64,000 nt of DNA from Sceloporus undulatus. Taxonomy: Eukaryota > Chordata > Lepidosauria > Squamata > Phrynosomatidae. A program made the translations under genes and the position numbers. Below the pieces are notes generated by a model. It searched no databases. It worked only from the letters and a program-made list of their open reading frames with translations, and was not told the origin of the DNA. Numbering within the stretch: position 1 is the first letter of the stretch; every line of letters starts with the position of its first letter. The stretch covers positions 107,743,176 through 107,807,175 of the forward strand of contig NC_056527.1 of assembly GCF_019175285.1 (NCBI RefSeq), written 5' to 3'. Positions 9,970 through 21,260 of the stretch are shown here, piece by piece.

Positions 9970-12240
9970 TATCCTACAGACAGATGAGAAATGGCCTTGA
10001 TAACAGCAATTGGTAGGAACAGCTGACATAAGCAGAACTGAAAACCTTGGCCTCCCATTTCAGGCATGATTTAAGCCCTCATGACTAACAGTGCAAGGAG
10101 AAGACTTGGTGTGTGTATATACGTATTGGTGCCTTACAGCCCATTTTAATTTGCCAGGCTACTGAACACTGGCACTTCCTCACACTCATTCATGCAAACA
10201 TTCATGCATATATTTGTTCAGTCACATCAACAAAGGGCACAACTGTGCCAAAGCTTTTTTGGATTTGGTGTCTTAGGCTTTTGATACAAGAAGTGGCGTA
10301 AATTTGGATAGACCAGGCTCCAGGAGCAATTTTAGAGTGGCAAGAAACCGGCTACAACAAGGAAAGAGGTTTCAAGAGTGATCGCATAGCTCTTTTCCTC
10401 AGGCAGACTGAATGGTTCATAAAACCACACATAGTTTGGAATAAATGTGTGTGAGGTTTTCCACCTACATTTATCTGATGCCATGATCTGCTCTTGCAAT
10501 CAGGGACACAGAACAATTGCAACCAACCTTCTTTTCTTGCAATGCTGTGAAGACATCCATATATATTCCTCCACTGCTATCAGCTTGGGCCTATTTTAAA
10601 TAGACTACTGCACTTCTACCTAAATCCATGTGGCAGCTGCTCTAGGTCCAAAGCCATCTGTGAACAGTGGCCCACCATATACACCAGACTGCCACACTAT
10701 TTGTTCTAAACTGCTACAAGGCATCAGCTAGAATGTTCTGTGATGCCATGGGAAAAAACACTTGGTAGTGGTACATCCATAGAGAAAGTCACAATGCATG
10801 AATTGCAACACCGAACAGCCAGGTTTGATTTCAAGCTGCTACTACTTGCTCATTGTTCGCGTTAAAGAACTGTGGTTCAGAAAAGAACCTCAAGAAATTA
10901 GCCTTTTAAACACACATTCATGGCAGAAATGAAGCAGCTACGATTGGGAAGAAGCAAAGGAGCACTAACCAAGAGTACAAGAATTTGACCTTGAATATAG
11001 GTCACTGAATGTTTGCTGTGCAACTGTGCATCAGGGCTGAGTTGAGCACACATCAAATGCAAGAGCAGAAAGGGAAACAGAAAACCCCATTTGACAAAAC
11101 AGATGCAGATCATATTAATTGTTTATCAAATAGGTGTAAACTGATTGTGCAAACCTGACTCACAGTGTATTTTATTTTTTCTCCTCAGTTTTGCAGAAAC
11201 TGCTCTTATTGTACTCTACAACTATTTCTTGTATCAAAAGTCTAAAATGCACATTTTAACAAAGGCAATGAAGAATCCAGCAACACTTTCTCCTTGCCTT
11301 GCATGTCATCAAAGCCCAGCTTCTATGTCTCCCTCCATCTCAGACACATACTGGATCTCTTAATGTGCCCTTTTATTGTGAAGAATGCTTTCCCTATGGT
11401 CAGAGAAGCAGCGTTCACAACATGAGCTAGGATTCTGTAAACTGGCACTGGCAAGACTTGTTCCTTCTTCTTTTCCCTCCCAATACATCATGATTGGTCC
11501 AAGAAACAGAGGAACAACATTCATGCATCAGCAGTGGCTGATGAAAACATGCACTTTCCCCACAGCTTTGGGCTCTTAATCTTAAGAGAATGCCAGGGCC
11601 CCATCAAAATAACTTTCCCTGCTTTTTTTTTTAATGATTTGCTTTACAATTAGAGTGTAGATTAGAAGCCAAATTATCTGTTGGCAGGAAATTATGAGGA
11701 GAAATGCACAATTATTTCCTCAAATGACTGTTACAAATTTAAAGAATTCCTTGGCTAATGGAGTACACACTTACTACAAAATTAACTAACATGACACCCA
11801 TCCTCCACTGCAAAGAACCCTGGGAAATAATGTTCTGTGAAAAAGTGAGATGTTTCTGTGCAGCCAAATGTCTGTCCAAAGGTCCTCAAGAGAAGCCTAA
11901 ACAGCTAATATTTGTCATGCAGCTATAATGTTGGCACAACTACCTTGTTCATCTTTTGTCACAATCTTGTCTTGCAGCAGATTTGGTACCCTGGTCACAG
12001 GATGGCCTAACACATTAGCCCTTAGCACATTTATTTATAAGTCATTCTGTCTGATCTGTATGGAACTTAGTTTTAAGTCTGTGCACTTAGAACTGAGGTG
12101 CCACCTCACCTTTGCTCCTACTGCTGAGAGGCCTGTGAACAGTCAAGAAGGGAAAGCCAGATTTACGTTCTCCTTCAACTTGCATTCCCTTCACTTTTTC
12201 ACAAGACATGCATTAAGAATCACAACAATGGTACATTATC
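9970..12240. other. Stretch without recognised gene
   Basis: I find no exon, repeat with clear ends, or RNA gene. Open frames are short and lack similarity to known families. Confidence 0.5.
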
Positions 12241-12244
12241 CATT

Positions 12245-12455
12245 TATACACCATGTTGTAGTGGTTTCAGTGTTGGATTAGAACTCTGAGAGGCTAGGGT
12301 TTGCAGCACCCCAAACAAATCCACTGGGTAACTTTGGGCAAGTCACATTATCTCAGCCTAAGGAGAAAGAAATGGCAAACCTTATCTGAATAAATCTTGC
12401 TACAATATGTTCGCCATAAGTGATATTTGACTTAAAGGCACATGACAACAATCCC
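12245..12455 (+). mobile_element. tRNA-headed CORE-type SINE
   Basis: The tRNA-like head (TGTAGTGGTTTCAGTGTTGGA) is followed by CACTGGGTAACTTTGGGCAAGTCAC, which is MIR/CORE-like, then ATGGCAAACC and the tail GACTTAAAGGCACATGACAACAA. Reverse copies lie at 20405-20640, 22433-22540 and around 23200-23320. Confidence 0.75.
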
Positions 12456-12459
12456 CACT

Positions 12460-13195
12460 TACCCATGCTTTCCCACTCCCTTGTCCTCTAAAACCATTGA
12501 ACTAAAATATTGCAAGGAGTGAAGGAATAATATTTCCTGATTTTTGATCACCTTTCCTTAATGTGGTTGTGGGGGGAGGGGAAAAAACCCAAAAGACAAC
12601 AATACCCCAAGACTATTTTTCTTTTGCATATATTATTTCATTGAAATGTATGCAAACTTAAAGTGCCCCATTCCATGGAGGCTGATCTTAAATGGCAAAC
12701 TTTAAAAAAAAAACACAACTTGGAAGGGGACAAATTATCTTGCAGAAGATTACCAAATATCAACATTTTGTTTGGTACGATTATGGGAGGAACATAACTC
12801 TCCCAGCACTTATTCTTCTGGAAAATCACAAGATACTTAATAAAATTCCCTGTTCCGTTTTGTCCACCCTGTACAGGAGTTAATACAGGAGGCTCTTCCT
12901 CCAACCGAGCAACAGCTCTGATATCATGATATATTTGTTCACAGGAATGGACAGACACGATTGCCCTGTCCACCAACAGCATTTTCCAGTCTTTGGCAAT
13001 GCTAAAGCATTGATATTTCAAGACATATACTGTTTTAGAACAGTCTTGGAAGTTAGAATTGCATTCTTACTTTCATGTCCATACTTGGGGGATAAAGTCT
13101 CCATGCTATTGCAAAGGTTTAAGTCCTTTTAGACAAATTGCATGGCAAACTTCCAGGTCCCAGTTCACTTTCATCCCTGGTGCCCCTGGGCTTTG
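12460..13195. other. Downstream flank of ZNF524 (probable 3' UTR and spacer)
   Basis: The minus-strand gene ends at 13201, so part of this stretch should be its 3' UTR. I could not choose a poly(A) signal with confidence. No other gene is seen. Confidence 0.4.
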
Positions 13196-13200
13196 TGTAT

Positions 13201-14325
13201 TTATGGGGGTTGTATCCCAGGTTTGTCTTTGTCCTTAATGAGTTCCACCTCAGATAAGGGTGAGATGGTTATAGGACTGCTTCCTGTCCCACTTTCTATA
13301 GCTCCCCCCCACTGGTTTCCATCTTCAACACAGTCCTCTGATGCTTCATTGGTCCAGCCACTCCCAAGGTCCTCTGTCCCCCAGTCACCACCTCCAGACA
13401 TCATTTCTGATTCCCAGTCCCCTGCGGTAGTCCAGCTGCCGCCTCCTTCCTCGACTGAGCGTTGGTAGTAGGTCTCACGGGCGTGCTTCCGCTTGGCGTG
13501 ACGGCGGAGGGTGTTGCGTTCTGTGAAACGCAACCGGCAGATCTGGCACTGGTAGGGCTTCTCCCCTGTGTGGACTCGCTGGTGGCGCAAGAGCTCACCC
13601 GATTCCCGGAAGCCTTTGCGGCAGACCGGGCAGCTGAAGGGCCGTTCACCAGTGTGGATGTGCTTGTGCCGCTGCAGGTGTGAGGAGCGCTTGAAAGCCT
13701 TGCCGCACTCACGGCACACATACGGCTTGCTCTCTGAGTGGGTGATGCTATGGCGCTCCAAGTCTGACTGGTATAGGAACGTCCGTAGGCAAATGGGACA
13801 GAAGTATAGCTGCCGCGGTGGTGGGGCTGATGCCAGAAGCTCTGGCTCTGAGGATTGCATCTGCCCAGCAAGCTCTGCCTCCTGTTTGGAAACTGTGTGG
13901 GGCACCCCTTCAGCATCAATCAATACTAGGGACCCCTCGTCACTGGCATCTCCTTCTCCCTGCTGACCACGTTGCTTGGAGTTAGGGGTGGAGGCCTGCG
14001 CATTGGATCTTCCTCCTCTGTTTCTGGTCAGTGCTGAATGCAACTTTGGGCCCCACAGGGCAATGCTGTAGATCTCTGGGTGTGAAGGCCTGTCTTCTAT
14101 AGCCATATGGTTTGGGGGGATATCATTGGTCAGTGGCTGATGCATATACTGAGACCAAGGAACTGGGGGGCCGGTTTCTATCACCTGGTCCTCAAACCCG
14201 ATGCTGCCATGGTTGTCCACTCTTGACCAATCACTCCCGCCTGGCACCAGCACCCGGGCCTTTGCCTGAAGCTCCGCTGGATGCCCATCACCCCTGTCGA
14301 CATGCCACCTGTGAGATGGCTCCAT
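13201..14325 (-). CDS. ZNF524: ZNF524 orthologue, four-finger C2H2 zinc-finger protein
   Basis: This is a nuclear DNA-binding protein of 374 aa in a single coding exon. Four contiguous C2H2 fingers occupy about residues 176-281 (C176-H196, C204-H224, C232-H252, C260-H281) with TGERPF and TGEKPY linkers. Motifs [29 protein letters not shown] and [16 protein letters not shown], and the [16 protein letters not shown] stretch before the fingers, match what I recall of mammalian ZNF524, which has been linked to telomere-repeat binding. The N-terminus (1-170) is low-complexity. The C-terminus is acidic and Gly/Trp-rich and makes the protein longer than the mammalian one. An intron acceptor (CCGTCTCCACAG|CGATG) lies at 14368 on the minus strand, 42 nt before the ATG, so a non-coding first exon is expected upstream. 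The exon carries one tiny upstream ATG (ATG TCC CTG TAG). Orthology is from memory of motifs, not a search. Confidence 0.82.
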   Translation of the reverse strand: MEPSHRWHVDRGDGHPAELQAKARVLVPGGSDWSRVDNHGSIGFEDQVIETGPPVPWSQYMHQPLTNDIPPNHMAIEDRPSHPEIYSIALWGPKLHSALTRNRGGRSNAQASTPNSKQRGQQGEGDASDEGSLVLIDAEGVPHTVSKQEAELAGQMQSSEPELLASAPPPRQLYFCPICLRTFLYQSDLERHSITHSESKPYVCRECGKAFKRSSHLQRHKHIHTGERPFSCPVCRKGFRESGELLRHQRVHTGEKPYQCQICRLRFTERNTLRRHAKRKHARETYYQRSVEEGGGSWTTAGDWESEMMSGGGDWGTEDLGSGWTNEASEDCVEDGNQWGGAIESGTGSSPITISPLSEVELIKDKDKPGIQPP

Positions 14326-14399
14326 TGGGCACCAGGAACAAGAGTGCGTTCAGCTACAGGGACATCGCTGTGGAGACGGGAGAACAGTGACAAGCTCAG

Positions 14400-16115
14400 A
14401 GCAATCCACTAGGAAGTATTCCCACCCCAGAAACTCATCCTGTCACCTTGAGCATATAACCACTATGATATTTGGCTGTAAAGCCATGTGAATACATGGC
14501 AAGTATTCATTATGGGAGAGTTGCTTATTTGAATTACAGTAGCAAAAAGCATAGAGGCATCTTAGAGACTGAGGATGGGACATTTACTTGGAAGCAAGTC
14601 CTGCTGAAGGCACTGGGGCTGACTTTCAAGTAAATATGTGCAGGCCTTGGCTGTATATAGTAAAATCATAAAATTCAATTCTCCCGCATTTTCTGTTTAA
14701 TATTTACTTCAAAGCAAGTTCAGACCTAAAACAGAAGTGTGTGTGTGTGTGTGCAGAAAACCACAGTGATGTTTGAATCTCTCCCTGTGTGTACACTTAG
14801 TTTTAAAATATACACTGAACTGTAGGTGTGCTTATGCCCTCATGAAAATGGAACTGTGCTCAGTTACTCTTGTGCAATTTTGTCTTAGCAATTCATGTAT
14901 ATATCTTCCAATGTGGATGCAGATACACATGTGCCCATCTTTTTGCAACAAAATTGAGAGCAGAAACATCCATATATAAATAGCACACTGTGCGTGCAAC
15001 ATGTACATAATATTTGCACATGGGAGCATATTAACAAATATGTGATGTGGTCTACATCCACAAGAGAGTTTGCATCTACCTATGACCTAGATGAAGTATT
15101 CTACCAACTCAACATCAGGTATGTTCAATATTTTTCTCTAACTTTCAATTAATTTTTCACTGAAGTTAAGATCCTGAATAGTCTTAGCAATTGTCAGTAA
15201 GGAGACTGAATTGATATTTATTCCAGATTAAGTGAGAGGAAGTACAGGCTGGATTGTGCATCGCGAGTGCAACACTGATTCAAGGGGGGGGGGGGGGAGA
15301 TAAAACAATTGTGTGTGTGTTACCCTAACATACATCTTTTACACTAAAAACAATTCTGGAATATTTATCACACCTTTGGAATTAGAGCTGCATCATTTAT
15401 AAATGTCAAGGAAAAAAGACTTGGGCATTTCAATATGTATCTTCAACATAATTCTCAAAAACTCTTATTTCCCAGGGTTCCTTGGGGATTACCATCTATC
15501 CCAAAGTACATAGGATCTCACAAACAAAAATCCATTTGCTTATTATCAGTTTAAAAGTAGCTCGTGGCATTCCTTAGAAAAGCTGTGGGCAACATTGGGC
15601 CCTTCTGAAGTTCTGGATTTAAGTGTGCAGATGTTTTTGCCAATGGTAAAGGGTTATGGGAATCATAGTTTAAACATCTGCAGAGCTAAAGATTTCATAC
15701 TGCCAGCTTAGAAATAATTTGCATCTCCTTAGAAACAAACATAGTAGGTACATCTAGGTACCAGAGTGAAGGGTTAGAATGTAGGGCTTAAAATGAGAAT
15801 AGGTTCTCCTCTGGAACCCATTTTCAAATAGCCCTAGAAAATGCCAAGCTCAGTATTATCATGTTTTTACTGGTATCTCTTGATAAAGAATGGTCTCCCA
15901 TCCTCTACAAGTATTTTCTCCAAACTCTGTTATTCCAGTCCTACCACAATATGCTGAGATACAGAACAGAACCAACCACAACTGCAACTGAATTATGCAT
16001 ACATTTGAAATATGGTGACGGTCTATTGAATTTATAGTTGAACCCTGAACATTTTCAAAAGTCACGGTTGGAAGTTGGCTGTGAGAGATCCTTATAAACA
16101 ACCACAAAATTGCCC
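14400..16115. other. Probable ZNF524 intron, no other gene
   Basis: It lies between the coding-exon acceptor at 14368 and the proposed first exon at 17191-17480. There is a short (GT)n at 14738-14752 and a poly-G run at about 15283-15297. A degraded hAT-like MITE may lie at 15575-15690 (GTGGGCAACATTGGGCCCTTC). Nothing coding is seen. Confidence 0.5.
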
Positions 16116-16118
16116 TTA

Positions 16119-16344
16119 ACCTTAACCTTCCATCAGTTTAATTTAAAGCAATCGTATTCTGCACCAGAGCTGCCAAATCCAGCTCTTTTTGCACTTTTCT
16201 AAACAAACAAAAACTATTAAGTACAACAGCATCCACTACTGGAAATGATTGGTGGCTGTGTCTAGAAATGAAAGGCGAGAGACACATTAAAATATCCCAA
16301 GCAATTGGAATTGGGGAAAGAGACTAACTCTGGCACCATCAAAT
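16119..16344 (-). repeat. Left arm of a widely spaced inverted repeat
   Basis: About 225 bp that recurs in reverse complement at 18526-18756 with only scattered differences. Shared landmarks include CCAAGCAATTGGAATT, GTGTCTAGAAATGAAAGGC and AGTACAACAGCATCCACTAC. The arms bracket the CpG island proposed as the ZNF524 promoter. Confidence 0.85.
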
Positions 16345-16765
16345 TCATTTTCAATTCCACAATCTAACAGTGCTGCATGTTTCCAAGAGTTGGGGGGGAA
16401 AGGGGGAATGGAGGCAAATGCACCCAGGGCTTGCAGCCCAGCTGAAATCCATGTGACCAGCTCCCTGTCACATCTCTGGGCTGGATCTGAGGGGAGACCT
16501 GGGCAGTGCTGGGCCAAGGCAACCCCCCAGGATGAAGTGACAGCTTCTAGAAATATCTGGAGGCTTCTCCAGAGGCTTGGGTTGGGGACCCATTTTCCTT
16601 CGGTGACAGCAGAAGAGGGGCACCTCTGGGCATGTGCTGAGTGCCCTCCCTTTCTCTCAAGCCATGGAGGGCCCTGGCTATCTCCAAATGGGACAAACAG
16701 CTTTGCTTTTGCAAAAGCAAAAAGGTTTTCTAGGCAACCTGGATTCTTCTCAGGCAGTTATGCTA

Positions 16766-16964
16766 GCCTTCTTCAGCTGCCTCCCTTGGAAGGAGGCTAG
16801 ATCAAGCCAGGCAGTTTGGAAGGCACCCAGGCAAATTGGTCACTATAGGTCACTATATATAATTGGTCACTATATATATAAATTGACCAATTTGCCTGGG
16901 CGCCTTCCAAACTGCCTGGCATGATCTAGCCTCCTTTCAAGGCAGGCAGCTGAAGAAGGAAGGC
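16766..16964. repeat. Short-loop inverted repeat (hairpin) with arms of about 75 bp
   Basis: GGAGGCTAGATCAAGCCAGG (left) pairs with CCTGGCATGATCTAGCCTCC (right). Pairing continues through TTTGGAAGGC(A/G)CCCAGG to TTGGTCA/TGACCAA, and outward through CTTCTTCAGCTGCCT. The loop is about 40 bp of GGTCACTATATATA repeats. It lies about 100 bp from the CpG island. Confidence 0.85.
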
Positions 16965-17039
16965 TTTGAGCATCCAAAGCAGTGCCATTCCCCCTTCTCC
17001 TTCCTTCTCTCCCATTGGAGCAGCCTCCCCAGCCTAGCT

Positions 17040-17480
17040 AGGGATCAGCATCCCAGACTGGACCCCATTCCTGCCCCAGGCTGCCCTGGAAGCGGTGGAG
17101 GGAGGGGAGGCGAGCAAGGGAGGCAGGCTACCCACCCAAGGCAGAAGGCAGACAGAGAGAGAGAGAGAGAGAGGCAGCAGCTGGCATTACCTGTTTTGCA
17201 TCGTGATCTGCTGCAGCCCAGGGTTTCAATGGGGTCCGGCGGAGGCTGGCTGGGGAGAGGAATGGGAAGGAGCCTGTTCCGAGGATGGGGAACCCTTGCT
17301 CGCCCGCCGCCGCCGCAGAACAAAAGAGCTCGCCTGGTCTGAGCTGGGCAGCTGGAGGGAGGCGCTCGGACCCAGCAGATGGACCTCCCGACCGGCAGGA
17401 GCGCCTCCGGGGTCCTAGCGCCGGTCCTTCCAGGCAGAGAGGCCATCCACACTGCAGGAAGCATCCGCGTTGACACCGCT
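17040..17480 (-). promoter_or_regulatory. ZNF524: CpG-rich promoter and probable non-coding first exon of ZNF524
   Basis: The block is GC- and CpG-rich within an AT-rich region. On the minus strand a donor consensus (GCAAAACAG|GTAATGCC) lies at 17191, giving a candidate first exon of about 17191-17480 that would splice to the acceptor at 14368. No TATA box is evident. The assignment rests on orientation, distance and CpG content. The left part contains a purine-rich (GA)n tract at 17152-17173. Confidence 0.5.
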
Positions 17481-17594
17481 TTAAACTGTCACGCAGCGGC
17501 GGCGTCTATAGGGATGGTGTCACCTGGAGTGGTAACTCAGGGTGTCACACAAACAGACCCCATTGACCTCCCATGCCACAGAATCCTTAGTGTG

Positions 17595-17681
17595 TTTATG
17601 TATACACACACATACACACACACACACACTTAGTATGTGTGTATATATACTGTATATACTTAGTGTGTGTATGTATGTATA

Positions 17682-17720
<39 letters not shown>
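17595..17720. repeat. CA/TG and TA microsatellite cluster
   Basis: Interrupted (CA)n, (GT)n and (TA)n runs are visible, all reading as dinucleotide repeats on both strands. Confidence 0.9.
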
Positions 17721-17724
<4 letters not shown>

Positions 17725-17727
<3 letters not shown>

Positions 17728-17916
17728 GTGGACCCTTGTTATCCGCTGGGGTTTGGTTCCAAGATCCCCCGTGGATAACAAAATCCATGGATGCTCAAGT
17801 CCCATTAAACATAATGACAGAACAAAATAGTGTCCCTTATAAAAAATGGAAAATCAAGGTTTGATATTTGAAATTCATACTTTTTTTGAATCCATGTATA
17901 AGAAGGGTTGACTATA
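17725..17916. mobile_element. Mariner-like MITE
   Basis: It starts ACAGTGGACCCTTGTTATCC and contains AATCAAGGTTTGATATTTG. It matches the family at 63307-63542 (CAGTGGGCCCTTGGCATCC...AATCAAACTTTGCTTTTG). The right end is eroded next to a TA/CA microsatellite. Confidence 0.6.
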
Positions 17917-17941
17917 TATACACACACACACACACACACAC

Positions 17942-18346
17942 ATACACTTGTGGCTTTGATATTTGCGGATTTGATTATTCATGGATTTTGTTAATATGTT
18001 CTCTCTAGGAATATCTAGGTCCTCCAGTGCAACTCTATGGTCAGCTTTAACTAAAAGTTGCACTGAAAGACCTAGAGAATCCTAGAGAGAATACTCTACT
18101 AGCCATTTGTAGCTTCTCCAGTGCAGTTCTATGGTCAGTGTCTGTCGGATGTTGTTCGCTGGAGGACCTAGCAATTTCTAGAGACGTGTCCTCTCAGTAA
18201 AAACATGATGTTTTTATTATTTGTGGCTTTTCCATATTCACAGGGGTCTAGATATTCCTAGAGAGAACATATTAATAAAATCTGTGAATAATCAAAGCCA
18301 CAAAAGCCAAAGCCGCAAATGTGGAGGGCCGAGTGTATACTGTATA
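17942..18346. mobile_element. Mariner-like palindromic element (TCTCTAGGAATATCTAGG family)
   Basis: The ends TACACTTGTGGCTTTGATATT and GCAAATGTGGAGGGCCGAGTG, with repeated inner words TCTCTAGGAATATCTAGGTCC and its complement, define this family. Relatives are at 19236, 30066, 47693 and 63849. Confidence 0.65.
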
Positions 18347-18525
18347 TGCACTAATGTTACTCATAAATCGTAATTCCCACATGTACCGCTGAATGTCATA
18401 CTACTAGTTGTGACATAAGCACCTAGCAAAATTTAAAAAGATATCTTCAAATTACAATATCATATGTACAACCTTAATGTAATTACATATACATAGTGCA
18501 CATTTGGTTAAAAGGTATTTTTTTT

Positions 18526-18756
18526 AATTGATGGTGCTGGAGTTAGTCTCTTTCTCTAATTCCAATTGCTTGGGATATTTTAATGTGTCTCTTGCCTTTC
18601 ATTTCTAGACACAGCCATCAAACATTTCCAGTAGTGGATGCTGTTGTACTTAATAGTTTTTGTTTGTTTAGAAAAGTACAAAAAGAGCTGGATTTGGCAG
18701 CTCTGGTGCAGAATACTATTGCTTTAAATTGAACAGATTGAAGGTTAAGGGTAATT
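18526..18756 (+). repeat. Right arm of the widely spaced inverted repeat
   Basis: It is the reverse complement of 16119-16344. The arm is itself flanked by a short direct repeat (ATCATATG...ACATATACATAGTG at about 18459-18500 and 18759-18802). Confidence 0.85.
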
Positions 18757-19094
18757 TCCATCATATGCACACAACCTAAATGTATTCACATATACATAGT
18801 GAACAGTGAGTTTAAATTTGATTTTTTTAAAAAATAATTTTTTTGGTAAAATTAAAATTTTGAATTTTGAAATTTTAATTTTAAAAAATCCTGGGGCCTC
18901 TCCTTTCTGCTCCCACTGAGCTTCACCTGCACCACTCCCACCATCTCTTAAAACATTTAAAAGGAAGCAGGTGAATGCCACAGGCCATTTCTGCCAAAAG
19001 GTATCTGTTTGAAGAACAGTGATGTAACCCCCCCCCCCCTTAGGATGTCACCTGGTATGGTCCGCACCCTCCATATCCCCTTATTGACACCATT

Positions 19095-19480
19095 GGTGTC
19101 ACCTGGAGTGTTTACTCATGGTGTCACACACACCTCCCCCCATTGACCTCCTTCCATGCCACAGAATCCTTCGTAATGTGTGTGTGGGTGGGTGTGTATA
19201 CACACACACACACACTCTCTCTCTCTCTCTCTCTCATTCCTCCATATTTGCGGCTTTGATATTTGTGGATTATTCATGGATTGGATTAATAGGTTCTCTC
19301 TAGGAATATTTAGGTCCTCCAGTGGAACTCTATGGTCAACTTTAACTAAAGGTGGCACTGAAAGGCCTAGAGATTCCTAGAGAGGTGTCCTCTCAGCTAA
19401 AAACATGGTGGGTTTGTTATTGGCGATTTTCCCATATTCACAGGGGTCTTGTGCCCCTAACTCTAGCAAATATGGAGGAA

Positions 19481-19520
<40 letters not shown>

Positions 19521-19840
19521 TGTTACTCATAAATCGTAATTCTCATCTATCACTGAAGGTGAAAGTTTGGTAAAGTGTCATGTTTTTAAATAATTTTTTC
19601 CTTTTTTAAAATTAAAAATAATTTTTAAAATTAATTTGGAAATTTGAAACTTTATCTTAAAAACACAAAAAAACACTGGTGCCTCTCCTTTTTCCTCCCC
19701 CTGAGCCTCACTCAACTGACACCATCGTTTCAGCATTTTAAAGTGATACAGGCAAATGCCTCAGCTCCTTTCTGCCAAAAGGCAGATGTTTGAGGGGCAG
19801 TAATGTCACTTGGTGTAGTCCGCACACCCACCCCCCAAGT
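19095..19840. repeat. Tandem segmental duplication, copy B
   Basis: It carries the same series of landmarks as copy A (GGTGTCACCTGGAGTGTTTACTC, CATGCCACAGAATCCTTCG, ATTTGTGGATTATTCATGGATT, GTTACTCATAAATCGTAATT, TTCTGCCAAAAGGCAGATG), but shorter and diverged. It includes a mariner-like element at 19236-19487 and (TG)n at about 19484-19525. Confidence 0.7.
19236..19487. mobile_element. Mariner-like palindromic element inside copy B
   Basis: CCTCCATATTTGCGGCTTTG at the left and GCAAATATGGAGGAACAAG at the right are inverted ends. Inner TCTCTAGGAATATTTAGGTCC matches the family. It is shorter than the copy at 17942. Confidence 0.65.
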
Positions 19841-19844
19841 GATA

Positions 19845-20030
19845 CCACTGCTGCCATGGCCCAATGCTATGGCCTTCTAGGAATGGTAGTTTTGTGGGAC
19901 ATTAAGCCTTCTCTGTCAGAGAAGTCTGGTTCCACAACAAACTACAATTCCCAAAATTCTATAACACTGAGTCATGACAGTTAAAACGATGCCAACCTGG
20001 ATTATTTCTGCAGTGCAGATGTAGCCTTAA
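19845..20030. mobile_element. Palindromic MITE, family P copy
   Basis: The words AGTTTTGTGGGACATTAAGCC, AAACTACAATTCCCAAAATTC and GGATTATTTCTGCAGTGC occur in the family order. Confidence 0.75.
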
Positions 20031-20404
20031 AAAAATAAAATACTATTGAAGAATTAAAAATTAATTAAAGCATTTCAGTTTAAAACAATGCCACACCCTT
20101 GAGCCCATTACATAACAACTTTCTCAATTACCTGAAGCAAAGGAAAACAATGCCAAAGAAACAACAAAATTATGGCAAGCATAACTGTTTTGGCTCACAC
20201 TGAAGGTTGGATGGAAGATGGAGGTCAGTGCTTCCAGGACAAATTGCTCTCTTGCTTTTCACCAGGGGATGGTTCCCTTTTTAATAAGAGTTACAATACA
20301 TAATTTACATCAACGCATGGATAAGTCAATCTAGGTTTTTGGGGTCAATTTTATGACTAAAATTTCTAGACTTATACATGAGTATATACAGTAAAAGCCT
20401 GTTT

Positions 20405-20640
20405 CTCTGTTTGTGGTGTACCTTCAAGTCATTTCTGATTTACGGCAACACTATTATGAAGTTTTCTTGGTGAGATTTGTTCACAGAAGCTTTGCCATTG
20501 CCATCCTCTGAAGCTGAGAGGGTGTGACTTGCCCAAGGTCACCCAGTGGGTTTCATGGCCAAGCTGGGAACTGAACCCTGGCTTTCAGAGCTATAGTCCA
20601 ACACTCAAACCATTACACCATGCTGGATCTCAACAAACTA
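20405..20640 (-). mobile_element. tRNA-headed CORE-type SINE
   Basis: Read on the minus strand, it starts CCAGCATGGTGTAATGG and GAGTGTTGGACTATAGCTC, passes CAGGGTTCAGTTCCCAGC and GGGTGACCTTGGGCAAG, and ends in CAGAAATGACTTGAAGG. It is essentially full length. Confidence 0.8.
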
Positions 20641-20825
20641 CAGTTCCCAGAATTCCATAACGCTGAGCCTTGGTAGTTAAAGCGGTGTCAGACTAGGTTA
20701 TTTCTGTAGTGTGAATGCAGTCAGAGAGTCCATCTACACTGTAGAAATAATCCGGGTTGACACCGCTTTAACGGCCCTGGCTCAACGTTATGACATTCTG
20801 GGAGTTGTTGTGGCACCAGAGAAGA
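20640..20825. mobile_element. Two family P half-copies in opposite order
   Basis: A right half (ACTACAGTTCCCAGAATTCC to TTATTTCTGTAGTGTGAATG) is followed directly by a left half (CTACACTGTAGAAATAATCC to ATTCTGGGAGTTG). This suggests two truncated copies. Confidence 0.6.
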
Positions 20826-20829
20826 GCCG

Positions 20830-21260
20830 GCATAGTCCAAGCCACTGTATTCCCCATGATCATGTACAGATGTGAGGCCTGGACAGTCAAGAAAACTGAT
20901 AGAAAGAAAATCAACTTGTTTGGAGATGTAGTGCTGGAGAAGAGTGAAATACCATGAATGACCAAAAAGACAAACAAATAGGTCCTAGAATAGATCAAGA
21001 CTGAACTCTCCTTGGAAGCCAAGATGATCAAATTGAGGCTGTTGTACTTTGGCCATACAGTATCGTGAAAAGGCATGGCTCACTAGAAAAGACAATGATG
21101 CTGGAAAGCCTGAAGAAAGCCAGATGGCCTGAACCTGCAGGACCTGAGCAGACCATTAGAGGACAGAGGATCTTGGAGATTTTTCATTCACAGGGTTGCC
21201 ATGAGCTGAAGTCAACTCGAGAGCAGTTAAGAACAAGAATCACACTCTCTTGGCCTCAGA
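20830..21260 (+). mobile_element. RTE-like LINE C-terminal fragment
   Basis: Broken frames give recognisable tail words of RTE-type polyproteins, such as a YRCEAWTVKKTDRKKI-like stretch near 20865, SLEAKMIKLRLLYFGH near 21010-21050 and SLEKTMMLESLKKARWP at 21080-21125. Minus-strand relatives lie at 25455-25900 and 26925-27340. It ends in a SINE-like tail at about 21250-21340 (GGCAATGGCAAATTCCCTC-type sequence). Confidence 0.6.

Larger units (their letters stand above)
17510..19065. repeat. Tandem segmental duplication, copy A
   Basis: It starts with GGTGTCACCTGGAGTGGTAACTC and shares with copy B, in the same order, CATGCCACAGAATCCTT, a CA/TG microsatellite, a mariner-like element, GTTACTCATAAATCGTAATT, and a CTTTCTGC...CTGAGC...TTCTGCCAAAAGG block. 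It holds an extra roughly 300 bp (18460-18800) that includes the right arm of the inverted repeat. Confidence 0.7.

Noticed and set aside
17520-17830. Frames of alternating Thr-His, Val-Cys or Ile-Tyr
   Set aside because: They are translations of CA/TG/TA microsatellites.
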